DNA from: Castor canadensis
Taxonomy: Eukaryota; Chordata; Mammalia; Rodentia; Castoridae
Assembly: GCF_047511655.1 (NCBI RefSeq)
Contig: NC_133387.1
Location: 43,504,853-43,568,852 of the forward strand
DNA: 64,000 nucleotides
Direction of reading: 5' to 3'
In this document: in pieces, positions 24,001 through 38,189 of the stretch
How positions within the stretch are numbered: the first letter of the stretch is position 1
Layout of the letters: the number at the start of each line of letters is the position of its first letter
Position numbers and translations under genes: made by a program
Notes under the pieces: model-generated
What the model was told of the DNA's origin: nothing
Database searches by the model: none
Seen by the model: the letters and a program-made list of their open reading frames with translations, nothing else

Positions 24001-24599
24001 ATAATGTGCAAAAAAAAATCTTCTATGTTATAAAACAGTTTAAAATTTTAAGATGTTATGATTAGGCACAGATAAGGGATTTAAAGAAAAGTGAGTAAAC
24101 TATAGTAAAACTAATTGTGAAAATATATTACAAGAGTTATTATGTCATTAAAGCAAATATTAACTATTTTAAAATATTTGTACTTTTATTATTTTGTTAT
24201 GCTTCGAACATGGACTGCTATTCTTTGCCAGTGGCTGAAATGAGCACAAAACTTTAAAAAATACTTTGTTACTGATAAGAACAATTACATGATTATCTAA
24301 CATCCCCATAGAAGTGTTGTCTTGCTTTGTGACATCTAATAAATTTGTGAGTTTCATAATATCTCTTAATGACATACTGAGCCCAGATGCCTATCTCTCA
24401 CTTTATTCTCTACTTTTTCATAACCTTGACTAAATTATGACAGTAGCAGTACCATGAATAAAACTTCAGGAAAATATTAACACCAGAGAAAATATATTAC
24501 ATACTCTCTAGTCTCAGAAGTTCTACCCATAAAAAGTTTTTCCAAAATAATTCTGAATTCTGTCCACATTCATAATTATTTTATTTATTTATGTATTTA
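24001..24599. other. Unassigned AT-rich sequence
   Basis: No gene or repeat could be supported. Confidence 0.5.
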
Positions 24600-24674
24600 T
24601 TTATTTTTGTTGATACTCAGGACCTCATGCTTGCTAGGCATGTGCTCTACCATTTCAGCCACTCCGCCAGCTCA
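24600..24674 (-). mobile_element. ID-type SINE, antisense
   Basis: The plus strand gives the reverse complement of the ID unit: 'gatactcaggacctcatgcttgctaggcatgtgctctaccatttcagccactccgccagc'. The T-rich tract at 24,577-24,610 is its A-tail read from the other strand. It is one of the better preserved ID copies. Confidence 0.9.
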
Positions 24675-26734
24675 ATGATAATTATTTTGATTTATTAATA
24701 TTATTTATCTAAAAGTATGTGCTCTTAACATTGTCATCGAAATATATATTTATGAAATAATTTCATAATTCACTATCTTGAAATGAGTGGCAACTTCTAT
24801 TATATAAAGGATCTAACTTCTGTGATTCCAAAAGTTAAAAAATTCTGAATATATTTTTAAAGAAAACTTTGAACACTGACAGAAACATGAGTAGCTACAG
24901 CTCAGTGGTTCCTTTCCTGTATTTAATTTACCTCAATTATGTCACTTACATTAAGGTAAATAGTGTAATTTATTAAAAATGTCAAACTTCACATTTCATT
25001 TCCTTGATTGATTTCAGCTATTTAGAAATTGTGGTATTATACTTGTTGCCACATTTTGGCAAACACCACAGCTTGTAGCACTTTTGTTCTTTTTAGTCTT
25101 TATTTTTTAACTAAACAGACATGCTTAAAATGTATTTCTTTTTTATTTAAATATTTTTTATTATTAAAAGTTCAATGATGTCATTGTGTTCCCTTTACTG
25201 ACATTTGTTTCCTTCCTCTCATCCTCTCAGAACGTCTAGCTTCCATTGAGGAGATATTCAGAGAAGACAAAGCTAGCTTTCTTTTTTCTCTATTCAAAAT
25301 TTTAGCAATGGATTAATACAGAATGCAAGCATAGAAAGAAAGCAAGGTGTACCATGCAAGACCCAATGCCTAATGTGTGCAGAAGAAATTAACATACAGG
25401 GATTAGCTGTCAGAGATATAGAAATTCATGCATTTCTCATTTCACAGCAATCATCAGATTCCAGTCAGTATTTTATCCAATAAGAGTTGCAATATTAATA
25501 TACAGTGTTGCTCTACTTAAAAAAACATGATATGTAAACATAAATTAAAAATATTATTCTCTCTACAAATTTGTAAAACACTTTAATTCCAACTACAAAC
25601 ATCCATTTGAGCTATTGTAACTGATATAAAAATCCACACCATTTACACATGAAAGTTGTCTAATAAGAATGATAAGGATATTGTGCTAGTGGTATATCTC
25701 TAAATAGATTTGAGTTATTGTGACAAAGAAGAGTCTGAATCCTTTGTTTACTGCATTTTCTATTTCTACATACAATGTTTACATATATATTTTTATGTAC
25801 TCAGTAATTATTACAACATTTGGAAGAAGTTGGTTTCATCCATCTGCTAACATAACACTGTCCTAGCAAAAGGACCTTTAAAAGATTTTTACGTAGCCTT
25901 GTCAATCATGGGTCTTCTGGCAACATAAAATTACCCTTTATCTTGAATTCACTTGGTGCATTATCTATAGTTGGTGTTCTTCTGTGAGATGTTTGGCTTC
26001 AAAGAAACATTCTTTGATTAAAAAAATGAGACAAGATTTGAAAACACTTTTCTTCATTATCTCTCAAATAATGTCTTACTCCTTTTCCAAAATAAAAATC
26101 ATAGCAAGAACTGTGAGTTAGTTAACTCTCAATATTATTTTCAATCCCTTCCTTCTTTGTTTCCTTCAATCTGAGGAATATAAAGTGAATGATTTAAATT
26201 CCCTGTGCTCATAGTTTGTAGGAGTGAAAAAATCCCATTTTGGTCATGAGATGGAAGCTTAAGTCCCTGTCTCCTAATCAGATATCTGTCCTTATTTCTG
26301 TCCTGGCTCCTTCTTCCCACCTGAAATGCAAATTTGTTGTGAGGTAATGCAGTAACCATATTGATTACACTGTGGATCAAAGCAATATATAAGAAAAACA
26401 GGGCAGGAAGGAATAAGCTTACATATCTGATAAATACATTAAGCAGCTGCATAAAGCCTGATCTATCTACTCTGACTTCTCACTGCATATTAATATCATT
26501 AATATGTAACATATTACATAGTAGCTAATCTTGGGCTACTTTAATTGAGTCTTAATTGAGAAAGTTGGAGATGCATACTTCTTTCTTTGGTATGCTTCTT
26601 TAATCAGATACTATGTTGCTTGTAGACCCAATATGAACCACAACAACCTTTTTACAAAGGTGAAAAGATGATGAAGCAGAGAGAAAATAAGTCAATGAGA
26701 TACCACCCATGATGATCTCTGACTTGCAGTTATA
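24675..26734. other. AT-rich sequence, nothing assigned
   Basis: A 103-codon minus-strand frame at 26,141-26,452 has no recognisable domain. No repeat could be named. Confidence 0.5.
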
Positions 26735-26885
26735 AAGAACTGGAAGAGACATTAGAAATATTATCAAGATCTAATTTTGTAAAAGAGGAAATGAATGACT
26801 GCCATAGTGAGAAAAGTTGTTCATGTCTATCTAGCTTAGTTGATGCCAAAGTAAAATCTGTGTCTCTTTACCAACCCTTTCTTCT
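26735..26885 (+). mobile_element. MIR-like ancient repeat
   Basis: 'aactggaagagacattagaaatattatcaagatctaattttgtaaaagaggaaatgaatgactgcc' tracks the old mammalian pattern 'ctggaagagacctcagagattatctagtcca..ttttacagatgaggaaactgaggc', followed by a decayed 'gtgactt..tagc' core. Family assignment is approximate. Confidence 0.5.
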
Positions 26886-27262
26886 CCTCATATTATCATA
26901 CCAAAGTGACCTAAGACTTAGGATAGCTCTTCAATTCCTCCCTTCCCCCCATCACTGTGATTCCCCACTGTAATGTCGTTCACATAGCAGTGTGACATAC
27001 CTGTGTGCACTTAGAGATGCACTGTAAGGAGTTTGAGGAGCATTTTTGTGGCATTGGGAAATTTTTACTGACAAAATACTTGTCTTGTCTTCCTACCAAT
27101 AAGTTTATATTTCTTTGACTAAAATACTTCACAAACCCTCCATAAATGTGAAAAATATAATATGTAAATTAACTTATTCCATTTTTAGTTTGGAGAAAAA
27201 GAGATACATATCTAATTTAAACAGCAACAGTTACCATTTTACAACCTCTTGACTATATTTAG

Positions 27263-27365
27263 GTAGATAGATAGATGATAGATAGATAGATAAATGTGAC
27301 TATGTATTTTTGATGATAGATAGGAGAGGGAGAGGAAAAGAGAGGAAGGAGAGAGAGAGAGAGAA
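27263..27365. repeat. (GATA)n and (GA)n microsatellites
   Basis: GATA units run at 27,263-27,293. After a short gap, a GA-rich tract runs at 27,322-27,365. Confidence 0.9.
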
Positions 27366-30053
27366 ATACACTGTACCTGACTCTCATATTAAGCTAATAA
27401 TAATTAAAAAGTTCTAGGTCTCTGAGAGCCAGGGAAGGATAAGACTTCCAATTCACACATGACAAACAGTATACTAACTTCTGGGCTAGCAATCAGCATT
27501 GTATTTCCACAGAGTTAGCAGAACAAGGGAAAATCTAGGCATAGTCATCAAAGAACTGTGGCACGTGGTAGGCATCCAGGCACAGAAAGATGAGATGGTC
27601 TACTTATTTGTTTATTTAGTACAGGCTCGTTTGTATGTTTGGGAACAAATAAATTATGTAATTAAAGTATTGGCTGTGTTTCTCATATTATTCATTTCCA
27701 ACCTTTATCTTCCCAGTGTACCGCGGAAGTCACTTGAAGCTGTGATGACCAGTGTTGTACATGCTGAGAGCTTGTACAACAAATGCCTGTCATTCACTGA
27801 TTGAAGTCCTTGTCTTGTCATAAGATAAGCAGGATGTATCTAACAAGTGAGAGCAAATTATTCTGCTGGGATAGGAAGTTTCTGGATGTAGTAGTTCAGG
27901 CCACAAAAGGGTAAAATTAGAGTTCATAATGTAATTACCTTACGGAGAGGTGAGGTAAGAAAACAGAAAATAAATGCACATTTTTCTTTACCTGGGTAGC
28001 TTCAGATCTCAAGCTTATTAACCCCAAGTATGGAATGCTGCAGTGATGGAAAGGTTTGGAGAGGATTAAGATTTGTTCATAATTAACTTCTGATGAAGAC
28101 AGTAGCTTTGTAAACCAGGCTATTGAGTAGATCGAAGGGATTTTAAACACTTTTCTCTCCCCTTTCACATATTAAAAAAATAAAGGACTCTCATCCTAAA
28201 TTTTTCTTTGTAGTATAGATAAAACTAAGATCTTTGTACACTATGTAAGCCTTACTTTTAGCTTTAAGCAGATGACAAATGTAGTGATGAGGGCAAAGTA
28301 TTAAGAAAAGAATTTTCTAGCTTGGTAGTTTTTTGTAATGTAAAGTGTGGGGAATGGGGACAATATTTCAAAGTCTTAACTGAGAAAGAAGGAGATTGGT
28401 TCTACAAGTGACAATTACACAAGAGCTGAGGAGTGGGATTAGATTTTCATGGGACCATTTTGGGATTGGGGAAAATTTTCTAGTTTTCCTTGGGTTATTT
28501 CAAAATGAAGTTCCTCTTTCTAAGCTGACATTCTAATCACTTTCTGCAGGGAGCACCCTCTTCAAATATTCAGTGAGCCTTAACACTGATAGGTGTGGTT
28601 GTCTGTCTTGGAACTGAGAGTGAGAGAATCTCAGAATAAGCAAATCAATCTAGAAAGAGAGGGGCAGGGAGTATAAATATTCATATTTAGCTTGTGATAT
28701 AAAAAACAGTAAAGTTTTGAGAAACAATTTTCTGACTGCTTTAGAATTAGCAGTATTATCACAAGCTAGCAACAGAAGCTTCTGATGAAGGTGTTTTTCT
28801 AGGAAATGAAAATATATTCTTGTTTACCAAAATGGTTTGGGGATGATTTCAGTGTCAGAATGGTGAAAATGACATAGTGAAAAATAAAACTCTGCTTATT
28901 TACAGTCTTTGGGAATTATGAGGAGGAAAACATAAGAGGGTTAGACTTGGAAAAAAGACATTAGTAATAGTACTGATACACCAACCTGGAGGAAATCCAC
29001 ATTAAAATAAGCTTAATCAATAAGGAAGGCCATAGATATATTTCCCTTGCCTGCTACTGGTTCCCAGGTGGTTGAACAAAGAGATAGATATTAAAGTCAA
29101 GGCTTTCCAGGGTGAAGTGACAAGACCTAACTGCACGGGCTGGGGGTGAAAAGCAAGGCAGAGCATCATATGAAACACAAGAGATAAGGGCAAGATAGAC
29201 ATCTGCACCTGGTGAGTGCTGTGGAGAAACTAAGTCAGCACAGGAGATAATTCAGGCTCTTGTGGAGTACTTCTTAAGAGTGAATATATGACCAAGGTTT
29301 GTACCAGCTACAGAATTCATCTTTAAATACCACAGCGTATTCAGCATCAAAGGCATCAGAGTATATGTCCTCACTGAACAGACAAGGTAGAAGACATGCA
29401 GAATTTCAATCTCCTCCACTGGAAGGTTCTATAGTTAAGATTCAGATAACTGCAGGGAAAGACCAGGGTTACCCATCCTTTCCAACCCAATGTGGACTGA
29501 AGATTTTACAAATTAGAGGTAATAAAAGATGAAATAAAAACAGATATATAAATGTAAAGGCATGAACTTAGAAAAATCAGATTCAATTGACATAAAATTA
29601 TTTTTTAAGGCTATTAAAATTTCTATGCTCATCGATTTGTGGAACAAGTTACAAAAAAATTTGAGGCTTCCTTAGTCCACAGGTCATACTTTGATTAGCT
29701 TACTCACTCTTTGCTCTTTTTTCATAAATGAATGAACAAACCTGAAAGAACAAATGTGTAGTTCCCAGTGAGGTTACCCATTACTTAAGTGGATGGTTCA
29801 CACTAGATTTATGAGACTCCATGTTTACTTTAAGAAGTAAGAAGATAGTGACTGACAAATTTTAAATGTTATCTTCAAAACTAAATCAATAGAGGAGCTA
29901 GATGAAGGACAAATGTAGTAAATTTAGTAACACCTGTGGTATTTTGTAGTGTCTTATCCTACCACCTGACTACTTTACAATCCAGCCTGCCATGAGTTTG
30001 TTTTAGACTTGCCTGATACAACAGAGTGAACCAACTTACCATCACTGCCAAGA
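27366..30053. other. Long unassigned stretch
   Basis: The base composition is slightly less AT-rich than the surroundings. The longest frame is 101 codons at 27,499-27,804 (+), preceded by no recognisable promoter and with no known domain. No repeat family could be assigned. If any unrecognised exon exists in the window this is a plausible place, but I see no splice-site or coding signal that supports one. Confidence 0.4.
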
Positions 30054-30267
30054 TAGTCATCTGCAAATATTATCTCTGAACAGTCAGATACTAAAAATTT
30101 TATGCTTTGTGGGCCATGAGAACTGTGTTACAACTACTCTTAGCAAGGAAAGTAGGCAATAGTTTGTTTATTACTATGCATAATAAAAAAAAAAGAATGA
30201 GCCAACAAAAACTTATTTAGCCAAAGAAACTGTTTAGTATGTTTATAGTTTGCTGACGCTTGGTCCA
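30054..30267 (+). mobile_element. MER20-like hAT-Charlie DNA transposon relic
   Basis: Blocks follow MER20 order: 'gatactaaaaattttatgctttgtgggccatgagaactgtgttacaactactct' (30,087-30,140), 'caatagtttgttta', 'aacaaaaacttattta' and finally 'tttatagtttgctgacgcttgg' (30,243-30,264). Non-autonomous, no transposase. Confidence 0.75.
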
Positions 30268-31817
30268 AGGAATCTAGTTCCTGGAGATGACACCTGCCAG
30301 AGAGAGATGCTGGTTTTATTCCCATATTTGTTTAAGCTATTATAACTTGTTGATATTGATAGCTTTGAAAGGAGCAATAAGAAGTTAATCACAGAAGTGC
30401 ACATCTACAGACAAACTCTTGAGTAGTAGTGCTTTATTTTGGATCTTTTTACTCTCAGGAAAAAAGACATTCTTCTTCCCTTCTTCCTACCAATGATATG
30501 GCAGAGACCACAATCTTCCACAAAGTTCTTGTTGCTTTGCTTATAGCTCAGCACCTTCACCCCAGAGTTCACTCAGTAATTCCATGGTGAAGCCATTGCA
30601 AGAGTTTTGGGTTTTTATGGTTTTGTTTTAGGTGTTAAAGGATCTATAGGACAAATATTAAGCCTGAGTAATTTGGCTTGAAATCCCTGCCTCCATCTTT
30701 ACAGAAGCTGGGCAGATTTTCCAGGTGCATAATGAATACAGAACAATTTCAAGGTATCCCTTACATTACTTCTTTTTCATGTAACTATAGGGTTGCAACA
30801 TTTTCATTCCCTGAAAAGGCAAAATGCATATTCCTTTGAAGCAAGCCATTGATTAGTTTATACTAATCTGCCCATGAGGAAGAACATAAGTCCTAAAGCA
30901 GCTGACAGAGGATGAAGCTTCACCTCGCCTTACAAAAATATCTGAAAAAGTTAGCCTTTCCTAGGTATATGAATTGTCTTGGATCTCTGATTTAAGCATT
31001 ACAACACTAGGGTATATTATCATCTAGCAAGTAAAAGATAAAATTATCAGCAACATGTGATAATATATGAAATATTCTCAAACACACCCTGGAAAACTCA
31101 TTAAATATCCTCTAGTCTTCTCTAATTATCCCGGTAGCCTACCAGCAGTTTCTGTAACATCATAATTTTAAAAAATGATATTTTTAACTAGCAAATGTTT
31201 AAGCTTTCAGAAAATTATTTGGGGGCAAGAATTCCATTTCTTACTAAATAAAAAGATTTAATGTACAAGAGATTCAACATAAGGTAGCAAAGAGCTTTGA
31301 TTATTATATTTCAGAGCCTGGGAGTCAAATGTAAAAGCTAAAAGAAAATTCTGTTCCTCTGTGGGAGAACACTCGGCAGAACAAAGACCTTTTACTACCC
31401 AGGCCTTTTCTGAGTTTTAGATGTTGATTTTCCTTACTTTTCTTTTCAAGATCAGAATGTCTCTATTAGTGCCTTTTAGACAGGAATATCATGCAGAGAA
31501 TTGAAAGGGCACCACAGACTGGAAAACATGACTTATTGTATAGATTACATGCATTGCAATTTATTTAATTATAAAGTTATTCTGATGCACATATACTTCA
31601 CATTGACTAACACTATTGGTTAAAAGCTCCAAAACTGAGTAAGAAAAGTGAAAACTGAGTTGATTATTTGCTTAAAGATCTTTAGATTTTGAACTTTCAT
31701 CTCTAAATGAGAGAAGGTAAAAAGATAAAGACAAGAAACAATTTTATGTGCTTTCAAATGTATGTAATATGTGTTTGAAAATGTGTACACATTCAAATAG
31801 GAATATATAATTATGGT
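30268..31817. other. Unassigned sequence
   Basis: No gene, RNA or repeat family recognised. Confidence 0.5.
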
Positions 31818-31960
31818 GTACACACACACACATATATACAGGAATGTATGGTACATAGTTGCATGTATGTATAATTATAGACAGAGGCACAAAGGAATGA
31901 CATATATGTATGGATCTCGGTTTATATTTGCATCTATATATAGAAATATATATGGTTGAT
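31818..31960. repeat. (CA)n and TA-rich simple sequence
   Basis: A CA/TA run at 31,818-31,840 is followed by degenerate 'tatgtat' sequence with TA-rich patches to about 31,955. Overlapping minus-strand frames here are repeat artefacts. Confidence 0.8.
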
Positions 31961-32917
31961 CTTTTTCCTGATTTTATAAATCTCATGGATTAAGCATTTA
32001 AAATTTTCTACTACAATTAAAGCTAAGGCATTACAAGTGAATCAAATAAAAAAATAAACTAGTAGTGGCTCATGGAAGCTTAAAATATGAACAGAATTCT
32101 GGTTATAAGCACTGATAGGTTTAAATTCTATATGAATGATTTATTGCATTTAAACTTAAGTAAATTATATTAAGATTCTTCTAAATTTACTTTTTCTCCC
32201 TGCAGAAGGGGGTCCATTATGAAGTCTCAGAATTATATTGTGTTATGAGGGTCAATGACAGCCAAATAATATAATAAAGCTTTAGCAAATTTATATGTGC
32301 CAAAATTGTCTCACATAGAGATGTCATTTCTATGAAGCATAAAACATTGGCAGCTTCAATGGCCCAAATATGTGTGCCTGGGAGGTCACAACTGTCAGTA
32401 TAGTGATGGGACTCTTGCAGTGGTTACTGAGAAAATGTAGTCATGGAAGGACTTAATGTTTACGGCAATGGGTAGAATACCATGGCTGAGGCAGACACAC
32501 AGTTGAAGGACACAACAAAATGTTCCAGAACATTTGCTACAGGCAAAAGCAAAATATGTGGCAGTCACTGTATCAAAACACCTGCAAGTCCTCTGAGAGC
32601 CCTTGGAAAAAGAAGCCATGAGACAAGAATAAAAACAATAAGCTAGTCAGTTCTACTGGGAAAACCTTGGCAAATATTCACAAGGAGGAATAAATATTTC
32701 TTGTCACTTTCAGAAACTGGCAATTGTGGGAAGAGAAGGCCCCCTATTTCTTGTTTTTGACTATGAAGACAGAGCCTCTTGGGTTTTTTTTACATGAACT
32801 AGTGGGTAGACTTGATTCCTAACCATGATTCAACTTAGTGAAAGGAAAAGTCCACATAACACAAGGGAACAAATGACAAAATAAATTTAGCATTCTTTTT
32901 AATCAGGAGAAAAAGTA
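31961..32917. other. Unassigned sequence
   Basis: No gene or repeat recognised. A 74-codon minus-strand frame at 32,395-32,619 has no known domain. Confidence 0.5.
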
Positions 32918-33055
32918 TTATGGTGATTAAGAATATGAGCTCTAGAACCATATCTATGATGTCATAAATTCTTAGACAAATCATTCAATATTTATAAAAT
33001 TCAAATACTACATTCATGCAACTGGTATAAAATGGTATCTAAATTACATGGCCGT
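32918..33055 (+). mobile_element. MIR-like relic
   Basis: 'tggtgattaagaatatgagctctagaaccatatc' (32,930-32,953 onward) corresponds to the MIR head 'gtggttaagagcacaggctctggagccaga'. It is followed by 'cttagacaaatcattcaatatttataaaattcaaata', the decayed 'cttgggcaagtcacttaacc..ctgtaaaatgg' part. Confidence 0.6.
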
Positions 33056-34363
33056 TGAGAAAATAGAAAGCAAATGCATGTAATGAATATTATTTTAACA
33101 AACTTACATACACTAAGCATTTTAAAGTTAGTTATTGTTAAGAATAGTACTCTTTGCACAATAAATGGGTAGGCATTTAAAATGATCAATATTTTAATGC
33201 AAATATGAATTTGGAAAACAATGAAGTGTTCCGTGTTTGATGTCTTAACCTATTACTCAAGAAAATAAAACCACTACTTCTAATTTTTTTCTTACCATAA
33301 CTAACAAAAAAATTCCTTAGTATTAATACTAATTTCTACTAATAATAAATTAGATCCAATTGGAAATCAGAATCAACCTTTACAAAAAAAGGTAGTAACA
33401 AAAATTAATGAAAACAAACAGTACAGTTCCTACTTCTTTAACATTGCCTCTCTTCATATACTGATAAGTTGAATGCAATTTTAGACACACGTGCACACAA
33501 ACGCATTCCATCATCTGCTGTTTCCTTTTTTAATCTAATTTCTTTTACCTAAAATTGTAATTTTATAACCCATTGACAGACTGTCCTATTGTTATGACTT
33601 ATGTTCATTTTTTAAAGTTATGTTTAAAGATCTTTGAAGCAATCTTTTTCAATAAAAATAATTTTATGTTTTCCTGAGCACTCTCAATTACTTCAAACTG
33701 ATATTTTACATTTTTTTTCCACAAATTCATAAAATCTGTCATTTTCCCTCATGATAATTTCTGTGAATTTTTTGCATGAACTTTATCTATGAGGTCATTT
33801 GTAATAAATGTCTTATAAAAATGTATCACTAAGCACTTGAGTAAGTGTGATACTGAGGCAAAGCAACTGTGGCTCTCTTTACAGGGATTTTTGTTTACTT
33901 CCCAAGTTCTGAAGGATCCTATTGTCTTTAAGCCTGAGACCTATCTGTTTCTTTGATCAGACATTCATCTATGTGAGATATGTTTACAAATAATGAGCAA
34001 AATAGAGTTAATTTTTTTTTTCACAAGGGGAAGAGAATGTGTTCTCTCCTGTGAAATGTCCAATAATTTCCATATAGATCTGTCATCTCATCACCTATGA
34101 AGTGGGGCCTAAGATTTACAACACATATTATAGTTTGTATTACAAAGTCTTTGTAAACAGGTTATTAAAAGATGAACCTCAGGAAGATGCTTACTGGATG
34201 CTTTTAAAGGCCAGAAAACCAAAAGAGAGAGAGAGAGGAAATCTTCATTTTTTAACTTCAGGTATTTATTAATAATTTCCAAAATGACTGATATTTTCCA
34301 TGTCAGTTCTGATTTTTAAAATTCTTACCCCATTCTCATAAGTTCACATTTGTCAGACTTGTT
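33056..34363. other. AT-rich sequence, nothing assigned
   Basis: No gene or repeat could be supported. Confidence 0.5.
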
Positions 34364-34438
34364 AGATAGATATATGGTAGATGATGATGATGATAATGAC
34401 GATAAATATTGATAGATGACAGATGATAGATAGATAAT
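34364..34438. repeat. (GAT)n/(GATA)n microsatellite
   Basis: 'gatgatgatgataatgacgat' and later 'gatagatagata' units are separated by degenerate copies. Confidence 0.85.
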
Positions 34439-36879
34439 TTGATTTAATATTGTTCTATTTGTGAAATTGTGACCAAGGCTGCATGATATCTTTTGGTGAC
34501 ACTTTGACATCTGGTTTTTGGTTCCTGAACAACTAAAAGAGTGTATAATCCGTCTTTCTTAGTCCAATATGACCACATGGTAGAATTTTTTTCACCATCT
34601 ATGCTTCTCTTATTTATTATAGGAAAGGAAGCAAGAGTTGAACAACTTTTCTCATTTTAGTTTCCCTAAAATTTGACAGCAAAAAAGATAAAAAGAGAAC
34701 TGAGAGGAGAAGTAGTAGTATTTCTACTATGAAACAAACAGGAAAATGAGTATTAGCAAGTCAATACACAGTTCTGCTTCCATGGACCATCCTGCCCCTT
34801 CCTATCCCTTCTGTTCTCTGGTTAACTTTCTTATCATTGGTTAAAAAAGAATGAACAAAGAAATGTGACAAGGATTTTCCTCGACTTTGAGCACTATCCT
34901 TCATATTTAGGTCACAATTCTCAGCCTCTGAGTATGTTTAGACAATAATTTGGGGCTTGCAAAAATTCTATTTCACTCTTGCATTCCTCGAATACTGAGA
35001 GTTGTGACTTTATGACATCCAGCCTGACAAGTGTAACAAAGGCAGGACACATTTGACATGTGAAGAAAGAAGTGCTCCATCACAGGCATGCAGCAAAGTG
35101 GATGAAACAGTAATAAAATAACAAGTGTCATGTAAGATTAAACGGGACGTACACGCCTCTCCTAACATGATCTTAGCTCACTGCTATCTAAGTTGCATCA
35201 AAAATATGGAGGAAGATTCCATGATTCAAACAGATCTGTATTGCCTCTGGAAAAACCTTAAATTTCAAACAATGGGATCTAGCTTAGCAGGAAATAATTG
35301 CTCCCATTCAGAATTATTTTTATCAAGTGAAACCTAATTATTGTGTCCTCCTATGAAAGAAGCCACTAATCACTTACTTGGCACACAGTCACTTAAACAG
35401 TCATGTGAGATGGGTTCCCTTCTTCTTCAAAGGCAATCAGCTCCACATTGTCAAGGTGTACATTGTCATCAGTAACAGGAAAGTCTATTCAGGCATAGTG
35501 ATTCACTGTGGTCATACTCCATCACACTCTATTATGCCAGCACTTTACTTAATCATTGTCAGGCAGATCCACCCGTTTTTGCTCTTGGCCTACTACCTTC
35601 ACACTCACAAATGTAGCAGATGTAAGAGTGCCATTAATGATGGTCGGTTTTTTCCTTAGGCTGCACAGATGGCTGAGTTATTTTTATTCATGAGGAAGTT
35701 TCAAATTCGGAGTTTAATAGCATAAAAACCTTTCATCATGAAAGTATCTTGAAATTATTTACTATCTTATCAACTGAATATATGGTTTTTTCAAATATAT
35801 TTTAAAAGTAAATTTGGGTAGAAAGTGTTATTTCTCCCTTTACTTGTCTTAGTTTATTCCTGAATCCATCTCTTTCCTCAGTCTACATTATTTTCCATTG
35901 TGATCACATCCGTTTCTAACCTGTGACTGGAAACTAGATACAACTATAACACTAAGTTGTATGGTAAAGTTTATATGTTTGTAAGAATCAAAGCCCACAG
36001 GCTTAAAAGCTGCTTTGTAGAAGAATTTAAATACAACAAAACAGGGGATTTTTAGCATGGTCCACTAATATGAAAATCTTTCCCAGAAGTGTGATTTCAT
36101 ATTTGAGTGTCTTAGGTGAAATCTCTACATTTATTTTTCAGAATAATATTGTTTTAAAAATCTCCAGTTTATAATGCTTCAAAGCTATTTAATAAGACCT
36201 CTTCCTAAAATAAAGACATATTATTATTCTACTCAATAACAGACGGACATAGGGATCATTAAAAACCAGAGGGTTATTTTAATAAACCAGCTTTCAGTCT
36301 TCCAAATTCTGGAAAAATACATAAAATCTTTACAGTAAATTTAATAGTCATATGTGTGTGTATACATGCAAATATCATAGGATGAAAATGGGAAAATCAC
36401 AGCACCTTTCAATTTTGTACCTTTTAAAATGTGTTCTTTACTCAAATTCAACCTAATAAGTCATGGTGTTTTTCAAACTAATGAATGACTCAGGTAACTA
36501 GAAAAAGTAGCAAGCTCTGGAAAAATTACATAACATCCAATGACCCTACTATTTAAAAATTAATATGTAAATGAGATGTTTTTTCCATATTGAATTTCAG
36601 AGACCCTCTTTGAAATAAGAAGAAAAAGGCAATTTTAGTTCAACAAAAATTATTTCTTCTAGTGAGTTGTGCTAATCTATGATGGTACTGTGGTCTTTTT
36701 GTCAAAAGAAACCATATCTGCTACAAAAAATTTCTTTGTGTTCAACCAAGAAATGATTACTTGAAAGATTCACACATTAAAAATCAATAGCTCTGAGTTC
36801 TAAAATTAACTTTTACTGTCTTTGGTCAACTTGCAAGCCTTTCTAAGTCCTTTAGATCTTTCAGTTTGACTGACTATAA
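34439..36879. other. Unassigned sequence
   Basis: The longest frame is 93 codons at 35,378-35,659 (+), with no domain recognised. No repeat could be named. Confidence 0.5.
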
Positions 36880-37465
36880 ATCTGCAAATATTTTCCAGTG
36901 ATCTTCTGAATTTTGTTGGCGTCTGCTGTGATATCATCTTTTCATCTCTAATTTCACTAATTTGAGTCTTTCCCCTTCTTTTGGTTTGTTTTGGATAAAC
37001 GATGTCAATCTTCTTTACCTTTTCAAATAACCAACTATTTTTTCATTGATTTATTGTATATTTATTCCCCATCTTAATAATTTTTATATACTTTTTAAAT
37101 TTCTTTCCATCTGCTGATTTTGAATTTGGTTTTTTTCTTGTTTTTCTAAGAGCTTCAGATGTATTATTACATTGTGTACTTGAGAGCTCAATGATTTTCT
37201 AATATAGGCATTCACAACTATAAAGTTCCCTCTTAGCACTGCCTTTTCTATGTCACTGGCTTTGGTAGGTTGTGTTTTTATTTTTCATTTGAATCTAGGA
37301 ATTTTTAAAATATTTCTTTCATAATTTCTCCAAGATCCCTTGATCATTCTAAAGAGTGTGGCTTAATCTTCATGCATTTGAATAATTTTTGTAGTTTTCC
37401 TTAGCATTGATTTCTAATTTTAATCCATTATGGCCTGTTGGGATACAAGACAGTATTTTTTTTTT

Positions 37466-37696
37466 TTATTTATTAAGACTTGCTTTATGGCCTAATATGT
37501 GATCTATTTTGGAAAAAATTTCTGGGGTTGCTAAGAAGAAAGTGTAATCTGCTGCTGTTGGATGGAATACTCTATAGATGTATGATAAATCCATTTTATA
37601 AATGATGTTTTTTAGTTCTGAAATGTCTTTTGTTGATTTTTTTTGTCCTAATCTTCTATGTATTGATAAGAGTGGGGTTTTAAAGTTGCTCATCAT
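37466..37696 (-). pseudogene. L1 ORF2p endonuclease C-terminal remnant
   Basis: This 76-codon open segment ends with the conserved L1 endonuclease terminal strand pattern 'DYTFF...FSKIDHILG' followed by 'KASLNK'. In L1 endonucleases (APE family) the SxIDHI-type motif contributes the catalytic histidine and neighbouring aspartate. Upstream 'MMSNFKTPLLSI' corresponds to the 'GDFNTPLS' active-site loop, with the leading G-D replaced. The enzyme would nick target DNA to prime reverse transcription. This copy lacks the rest of the domain in frame, so it is dead. Confidence 0.75.
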
Positions 37697-37799
37697 TATT
37701 GTATCTTGGTCTATCTGTCCTCTTATGTTCAGGAATGTATTTTATGAAATTGAGGGCACCAACACTTAACAAATATATATTTATAATCACTATATACTG

Positions 37800-37868
37800 T
37801 TCTTAGAGATTTGAACTCTGTGCTTTCTAGGCAGGCACTCTAATATTTGAACCACTCCACCAACCCAA
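37800..37868 (-). mobile_element. ID-type SINE, antisense, inside the old L1
   Basis: 'gagatttgaactctgtgctttctaggcaggcactctaatatttgaaccactccaccaac' is the reverse complement of the ID unit and interrupts the L1 endonuclease sequence. Confidence 0.85.
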
Positions 37869-38189
37869 AAATGGTTACATCTTCTTCATACATTAATCTC
37901 CTTATTAATATTCATTGAGCTTTTTATTTTTTCTAATTATTGATCAAAACCTGCTTCATCTAATATGAGTATAGTTATACTTATATTGCTTCTGACTTCC
38001 ATTTGCTTGTTTTGTCTTTTTCCATCCTTTCAGTTTTTGTCTGTGTGTGTCTTTGCCTGTGAAGTGTTATTTCATGTAGACAACAAATTGTTGGAATTGC
38101 TTTTTAAGTTCAATTAGTTTATCATGTCTTTTGATTGAATACTTAAGACCATTTACATTTAGGGTTATGATTTTTTTCTTTCTCCTTTT

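Noticed and set aside
27499..27804. 101-codon frame as a possible small gene
   Set aside because: No domain, no promoter or splice signals supporting it, and a length compatible with chance.
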